From positions 1,154,636 to 1,175,340 of the forward strand of contig JAKMXF010000310.1 of assembly GCA_024704765.1 (NCBI GenBank): a DNA stretch of 20,705 nt, given 5' to 3'. Source of the DNA: Oopsacas minuta. Its lineage: Eukaryota; Porifera; Hexactinellida; Lyssacinosida; Leucopsacidae. Below are positions 16,874 through 20,705 of this stretch, one piece after another (positions within the stretch are counted from its first letter, which is position 1; each line of letters begins with the position of its first letter). The notes beneath the pieces were generated by a model. The model ran no database searches and was not told the DNA's origin. It saw only the letters and a program-made list of their open reading frames with translations. The translations under genes were made by a program, and so were the position numbers.

Positions 16874-18156
16874 CAAGGGTTGTTCAATAAATAATGAGAC
16901 TTTTATAATAATTCATATAGTAAACCTATACTTCTCATAATTGATTATCAAATGTTTCGATAAATTCCCCCTTTAACTTTATACATCGTTTCCATCGCTC
17001 TGGTAACTTTTCTAGCCCAGTGGTATAGAATTCTTTAGGGGTCCCTTTTTCCCACTGTTTTATTTCATACTCCAGTCGTTTGAAATCCTCAAATCCTTCC
17101 CTCGAAGAGGTCTCTTCATCTCTCCAAACAGCCAGTAGTCGCTGGGAACCAGGTCTAGACTATACGGGGGATGAGGGGGCATTCGAATCCTAAGTCGTCA
17201 ATTGCAGCCATTGTCTTGGAGCTTACACGGGGCCTGCGTTGTCATGTTGCAGCAATACTCCACTTGTCAACTTGACTTGCCTCTCACGTTTAATCGCTTG
17301 ACGCAATTCTTTCAATTCGTCAACGTAATAATCACTGTTTATGGTGGTCTTCTCAGGCAACCTGTCGAAGTGTATAATTCCTTCCCTATCCCAAAATACT
17401 GTTGCCATTCTCTTCCCTGCTGATTTTGCGGCCTTTACCTTGGTGGGTACAGGTTCATCACGTCTCTTCCACTGCTTCGATTGAGTTTTGCTCTCTGGTT
17501 CATAATAATGAAACCAAGTTTCATCCCCATTACTATACAATCCAAAAAGTCTTCTTCTGCCTTGTATCTTGAAAGCAATTCTTTGCTAACTCTGACCCTT
17601 TCGCGTTTTTGTTCTTTTGAAAGCAGTTTTGGGACCCACGCGCAGCTACCTACGACATTTCCAGATCTTCAGTGATAGTCAAGTGTAGTGTGGCTTTTGA
17701 TATACCTACCCTCTCTTCTACTCTCGCAGGGTTATTCGTCTGTCTTCGATATTACTGCGGGTTTTGAGGAAGTCGGACGACCTGGACGAGGGTCATCGCG
17801 GAGTTCCTCATCGCCATTATCAAAACGTTCGATCCATCTATATATGGTGGCTTTCGAAGGACATTCATCACCGAAACTATCCTGCATTTCACGAAGAATG
17901 TATGAGCCAGTCTTCCTCTTTTTTCGCAGGTACCAAATTATTTGTCGTTTTCCTTCTTTGCTAAAATCCATTAGTTGAAAAACGTAGCCTATACAAATGA
18001 AACTTTATACTGAAGAATATGCTAGTAGAGTAAAGAGTATGTTGTATCGAAGTTAGACAATCAATTTAGGCTTGTAATCTGATATTAGGCTTAGAGCTGT
18101 ATTAACTAGAATATGAATTCGATACATTTGTCTCATTACTAATTGAACAATCCTTG
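16874..18156 (-). mobile_element. mariner transposon, nearly full length (about 1.28 kb)
   Basis: Terminal inverted repeats of 27 bp: CAAGGGTTGTTCAAT plus AAATAATGAGAC on the left (16874-16900) and its reversed partner on the right (18130-18156), with 24 of 27 identical. The right end is followed by TA; the left is preceded by TC, so the TA duplication has mutated or the true edge differs by a base or two. Size and structure fit the mariner family. The single gene inside, on the minus strand, is broken (16935-17971). Confidence 0.9.
16935..17971 (-). pseudogene. mariner transposase (D,D34D family), multiply frameshifted
   Basis: It spans 1,037 bases, close to the usual 345 codons, from ATG 17969-17971 to TGA 16935-16937. 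Order: helix-turn-helix domain with GDECPSKATIYRWIERF and DDPRPGRPTSSKPAV; linker with ARVEERVGISKATLHLTI; WVPKLLSKEQKRERVRVS and SRYKAEEDFLDC; then SNGDETWFHYYEPESK (first catalytic Asp), AGKRMATVFWDREGI, TTINSDYYVDELKELRQAI, GVLLQHDNAGP (second Asp); then MPPHPPYSLDLVPSDYWLFG (third Asp in PSD), and a tail ending LKGEFIETFDNQL. All three catalytic aspartates remain, but at least five frameshifts or stops (near 17733, 17655, 17540, 17220 and 17080) prevent a product. The family call is firm. Confidence 0.95.
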
Positions 18157-18281
18157 TATTATACCAACTAATTCTATTTATTTTACCATTGACTCCAATT
18201 TTCGGGAACTAAATCAAACTTGGGTGGCGACTCCCTAGTTACCTTAATTGGTGGATATGGATTGTACATACGATTAATAAC
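18157..18281. other. Short spacer between mariner and MITE
   Basis: AT-rich. It holds the first 8-bp copy (TTAATAAC, 18274-18281) of the target duplication of the MITE that follows. Nothing else is seen. Confidence 0.5.
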
Positions 18282-18426
18282 CAGGGTTGCCGTGGGAATG
18301 GGAATCGTAGTTCTCCTATGGGAATTTCCATGGGATTTTCATAGGATTCCCACTTGGCAATTCCCATAGGATTCCTACACATCCTGTGGGAATGGGAATT
18401 GAAATTCCTCTCCCACGGCAACCCCG
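18282..18426. mobile_element. hAT-type MITE, 145 bp, with perfect 8-bp target-site duplication
   Basis: The left end CAGGGTTGCCGTGGGAATGG and the right end CCCACGGCAACCCCG are inverted repeats with one mismatch in the terminal five bases. TTAATAAC occurs directly on both sides (18274-18281 and 18427-18434), an exact 8-bp duplication as made by hAT transposases. The interior is made of GGGAAT and ATTCCCAT words and is close to self-complementary, so it can fold on itself. It lies 77 bp upstream of the collagen-like start codon, so it may affect that promoter or 5' untranslated region. A decayed relative lies at 5825-5979. Confidence 0.9.
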
Positions 18427-18440
18427 TTAATAACCGCTTT

Positions 18441-18461
18441 TTTAATATTTATCTTATTCAG
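18441..18461 (+). promoter_or_regulatory. Candidate 3' splice site upstream of the collagen-like gene
   Basis: A T-rich tract ending TTATTCAG at 18454-18461 has good acceptor shape 42 bases before the ATG. If used, the 5' untranslated region would have an upstream exon, and the MITE at 18282-18426 would sit in the intron. No TATA box is clearly better placed. This is inference only. Confidence 0.3.
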
Positions 18462-18503
18462 GATTTTCTCTATCTTAACAACACGCCTACAATCTGATTT
18501 ACC

Positions 18504-19394
18504 ATGCTTCTTCAAATATCATTCATGATATCTATACTTCTATGTTTTCATTATTCTGGTCTGTTCACTTTGGCACTAGGACAGCAGGGTGTTGATTATT
18601 CAATTGCTATTGAAAACTACAAACAATTCCATGCTTGTCGTGGAGAGATGGGAAATATGGGTAGTCGTGGTTTAAAAGGTGACAAGGGTATACCCGGACA
18701 GGATGGTGCTAATGCATTTTGTTTACCTTGTGCTGGTGAAAACGGTACCAGAGGAAGGGATGGAGATCCAGGTGAACAGGGTGATGTTGGTCAAATAGGG
18801 TCTCCAGGTTTTCCTGGGGATAGAGGTCCCAATGGTCAACTTGGTATTAATGGGGAACAAGGTGATACAGGTTCTAAAGGTATTCAAGGCCCTATTGGAA
18901 TTGATGGAGTTGTAGGACAAACTGGTTCACGTGGAGTAATGGGAGGACCAGGTGTGCCTGGTCCAAAGGGTAGGAGTGGTCTGTCTGGTGGTGCTGGGGA
19001 ACCTGGCGATATAGGAAATGAAGGTAACGTTGATCAGGGAGTTTCTGGTCAAAAAGGAGATGTCGGCGCCAAGGGTGAAAGGGGACCAAGAGGAGTCCAG
19101 GGCCTCATTGGGGATGATGGCGAAAGAGGTAACGATGGAATTATTGGAGCTCGAGGTGATAGAGGTGCTATTGGACTTACTGGTGACAATGGGGTGAAAG
19201 GTGATTTTGGGCATGCTATTGAGATTCGTGAACTAACTAATTCTACATTGGATTGTAGTCAAGAAGGTCATCAAGGGATTATGTATTATGATAGCTCAAG
19301 GGGAGATCTTTACTTTTGCAAATGGGACTCCAGGAGAAACCAAGGATCTTGGAGATGCATTGAAAAAATCGATTGTATTGGAGATATTCCTTAA
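18504..19394 (+). CDS. Secreted short-chain collagen-like protein, 296 aa
   Basis: Residues 1-26 form a signal peptide (hydrophobic core ILLCFHYSGLFTLALG, likely cleaved before QQG). After a short non-helical head (27-46, one Cys at 45) come Gly-X-Y triplets in three blocks: G47-G68 (8), G78-G174 (33) and G179-G236 (20). The first interruption holds a CLPC motif (Cys73, Cys76); the second, at NVDQ (175-178), shifts register. The tail (237-296) has cysteines 251, 272, 285 and 291, in a 'C...G.xYYD...L.FC...W.C' pattern that I recall from other invertebrate collagen-like proteins. RGD occurs at 217-219 and 266-268; N-glycosylation sequons at Asn80 and Asn246. KGD and KGE triplets favour trimer formation. 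It probably acts in extracellular matrix as a disulfide-linked trimer. An in-frame TGA at 18495-18497 supports this start. No intron interrupts the frame. It is the only intact gene here. Confidence 0.93.
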   Translation: MLLQISFMISILLCFHYSGLFTLALGQQGVDYSIAIENYKQFHACRGEMGNMGSRGLKGDKGIPGQDGANAFCLPCAGENGTRGRDGDPGEQGDVGQIGSPGFPGDRGPNGQLGINGEQGDTGSKGIQGPIGIDGVVGQTGSRGVMGGPGVPGPKGRSGLSGGAGEPGDIGNEGNVDQGVSGQKGDVGAKGERGPRGVQGLIGDDGERGNDGIIGARGDRGAIGLTGDNGVKGDFGHAIEIRELTNSTLDCSQEGHQGIMYYDSSRGDLYFCKWDSRRNQGSWRCIEKIDCIGDIP

Positions 19395-20705
19395 TAACAT
19401 TGTTCTAACTTTAACTTTGTGGTGAGAATTTTCAAGTACTAATGTTAAATATACATTAGTACATATCTCTTTTCTGTAATTTTCTTTATGTATGTATATA
19501 TAAGTTACCTTTTACTGTATAACCTCTGGCTAAGCTGTATATGGCCTTTCTCTTCAGATTAATTAGGTATCTATCAAGACGGCCCAATTACTCATACCTT
19601 TTGCCAAATCGTTCATATTTTTAGATCACTAGTCAGGAATATTTTGATTCAACTCATGGGTATTTATAGACGAATGATCTTTCTTTACCCACTCTATTCG
19701 TGTTAGGTTGAGTAGAATATTGGAAATCCATGGAGCATTCTTTCATAGTCAAATGTTTTCGACTCTCTGATGTAGAGTTTGCAGGAAAATATAATATAGT
19801 CATTGGCGATGGAACTATAAATATAGCAGTTTATTGTTTAACAATCTAAAATAAATTATTTTTCTCACTTGTTGTTGTCAAGTTATTATAAGGCACTTTA
19901 TAATTGATAACTAATATTTAGATGATATGTATTAATACATTAATCATATGATAACATGGTGAGAGCTAATCTCTAGCTTGCTTTTGTGTTTACTTAGAAA
20001 GGAGTGAAAATATGATTAATCACCAAAAAGGTGTTAAATTTTCACTTTAGAAAACATTCATACTCGAGGTGCAAATCTCTTGTATGTATGCCAATTTTAT
20101 GTTAATTGGACTGCTAGATTTCGCGCGTCAGCGCGGACGGACGTACTGACGTCGCACATCATTTATGCCATTAGGGCATCTCCCTGTATGAGCTGGACTA
20201 TATATAATTTCATCAATAAATAGGAATTACAAGCCTAAAAAATCTGCATACAACCATACGATTGTAAGGTATGTAAAAGCCATCATATACCCTTTTGCTG
20301 GGTGCTATACGACCCTTCGTTCAGCTAAATTTTCCAGGATATAACTAACAACCTTAGATTGTTCTAAATTTTAGCAGAAACCGGTTTTCGAAATTGTGTT
20401 ATTTGATTGGTTCATACATTCTACACCATCTACAAATAATAATTATGCGATTAATATGATTAACCACATTTCGCAACTTCTGATTAAATTTAAAATATTT
20501 CTAGCAAGTTGCCACCAATGGTGATTTTGGATAACCAGACAACTACAAAGGGATTTCAAGTAGTTCGTAACCCTAGCTATTGCTATCATTGTTTAACCAC
20601 ATGTATTTACTATTTGCATCTAATTTATAGCTTAGATTTTCGTCTATTTAGGACACTATACTTTGTGGAAATTGATTTGATATTTTTTGAGATACACCCT
20701 TTTGA
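19395..20705. other. 3' flank of the collagen-like gene; no further gene seen
   Basis: The nearest canonical poly(A) signal in sense is AATAAA at 19850-19855, about 455 bases after the stop, so the real one may be a variant closer in. ACTGTATAACCTCTGGCTAAG near 19514 weakly resembles a pogo-type end. AAAGGAGTGAAAAT and AATTTTCACTTT (about 19998-20048) form a short inverted pair. No open frame of note follows to the window edge. Confidence 0.45.
20121..20157. other. CpG-dense patch in AT-rich flank
   Basis: TCGCGCGTCAGCGCGGACGG and the following ACGTACTGACGTCGCAC contain nine CpG dinucleotides in under 40 bases, in a region otherwise nearly free of them. It contains no frame and no known motif beyond the half-CRE TGACGTCG. 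It could be a regulatory site or part of a repeat. Confidence 0.5.

Noticed and set aside
17202-17964. Four plus-strand frames of 64-96 codons
   Set aside because: Antisense shadows of the mariner transposase.
18723-19214. Three minus-strand frames under the collagen-like gene
   Set aside because: Antisense of the Gly-X-Y repeat; regular codon composition keeps the opposite strand open.
1-20705. CRISPR array, toxin-antitoxin pair, phage genes or bacterial operon
   Set aside because: No regular spacer-repeat arrays, Shine-Dalgarno-led gene runs or bacterial protein domains; all coding relics are of eukaryotic mobile-element types.

Overview
The window looks like AT-rich (roughly one third G+C by eye) nuclear DNA of an invertebrate animal. 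It has no bacterial operon structure. It holds one intact gene, with a eukaryotic secretory signal and a collagen triple helix, in about 20 kb of decayed DNA transposons. The collagen-like architecture (signal peptide, Gly-X-Y blocks, short four-cysteine tail) would suit an early-branching metazoan such as a sponge or cnidarian. That placement is inference; the sequence does not fix it.

Layout. 1-547 (minus): broken N-terminal part of a FLYWCH/MULE-type transposase that runs off the left edge. 912-1307 (minus): fragment of an unnamed, apparently repetitive protein family. 1916-2842 (minus): Helitron Rep/helicase remnant with STPR-like repeats. 3362-4459 (plus): hAT transposase with many frameshifts but a clear C-terminal dimerisation region. 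4560-6140: GC-rich non-autonomous repeats and hAT-type ends. 6140-9530: mostly featureless, with one open frame, one perfect hairpin and one MITE. 9534-9862: MITE whose ends are built from a 22-bp tandem repeat. 9935-10250 (plus): C-terminal zinc ribbon of a piggyBac-like transposase. 10.6-15.6 kb: an exon-like GC-rich patch, a 55-bp tandem repeat, a foldback element, pogo- and hAT-type ends, and a TA-flanked pogo-like element that keeps a PCNA-box-like transposase tail. 15674-16690: imperfect palindrome of about 1 kb. 16874-18156: nearly full-length but dead mariner. 18282-18426: hAT MITE with a perfect 8-bp target duplication. 18504-19394 (plus): intact secreted collagen-like protein. 19395-20705: its 3' flank, with one CpG-dense patch.

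At least six DNA transposon superfamilies (MULE, Helitron, hAT, piggyBac, pogo and mariner) are represented. Every transposase seen is interrupted, so none can act from this locus. Most of these protein remnants lie below normal ORF cut-offs and appear only when neighbouring frames are read together. The collagen-like gene is the only open frame with both length and coherent domain order. No multi-gene system is visible. The least explained items are the 1-kb palindrome, the unnamed protein fragment at 912-1307, and the exon-like patch at 10615-10677.
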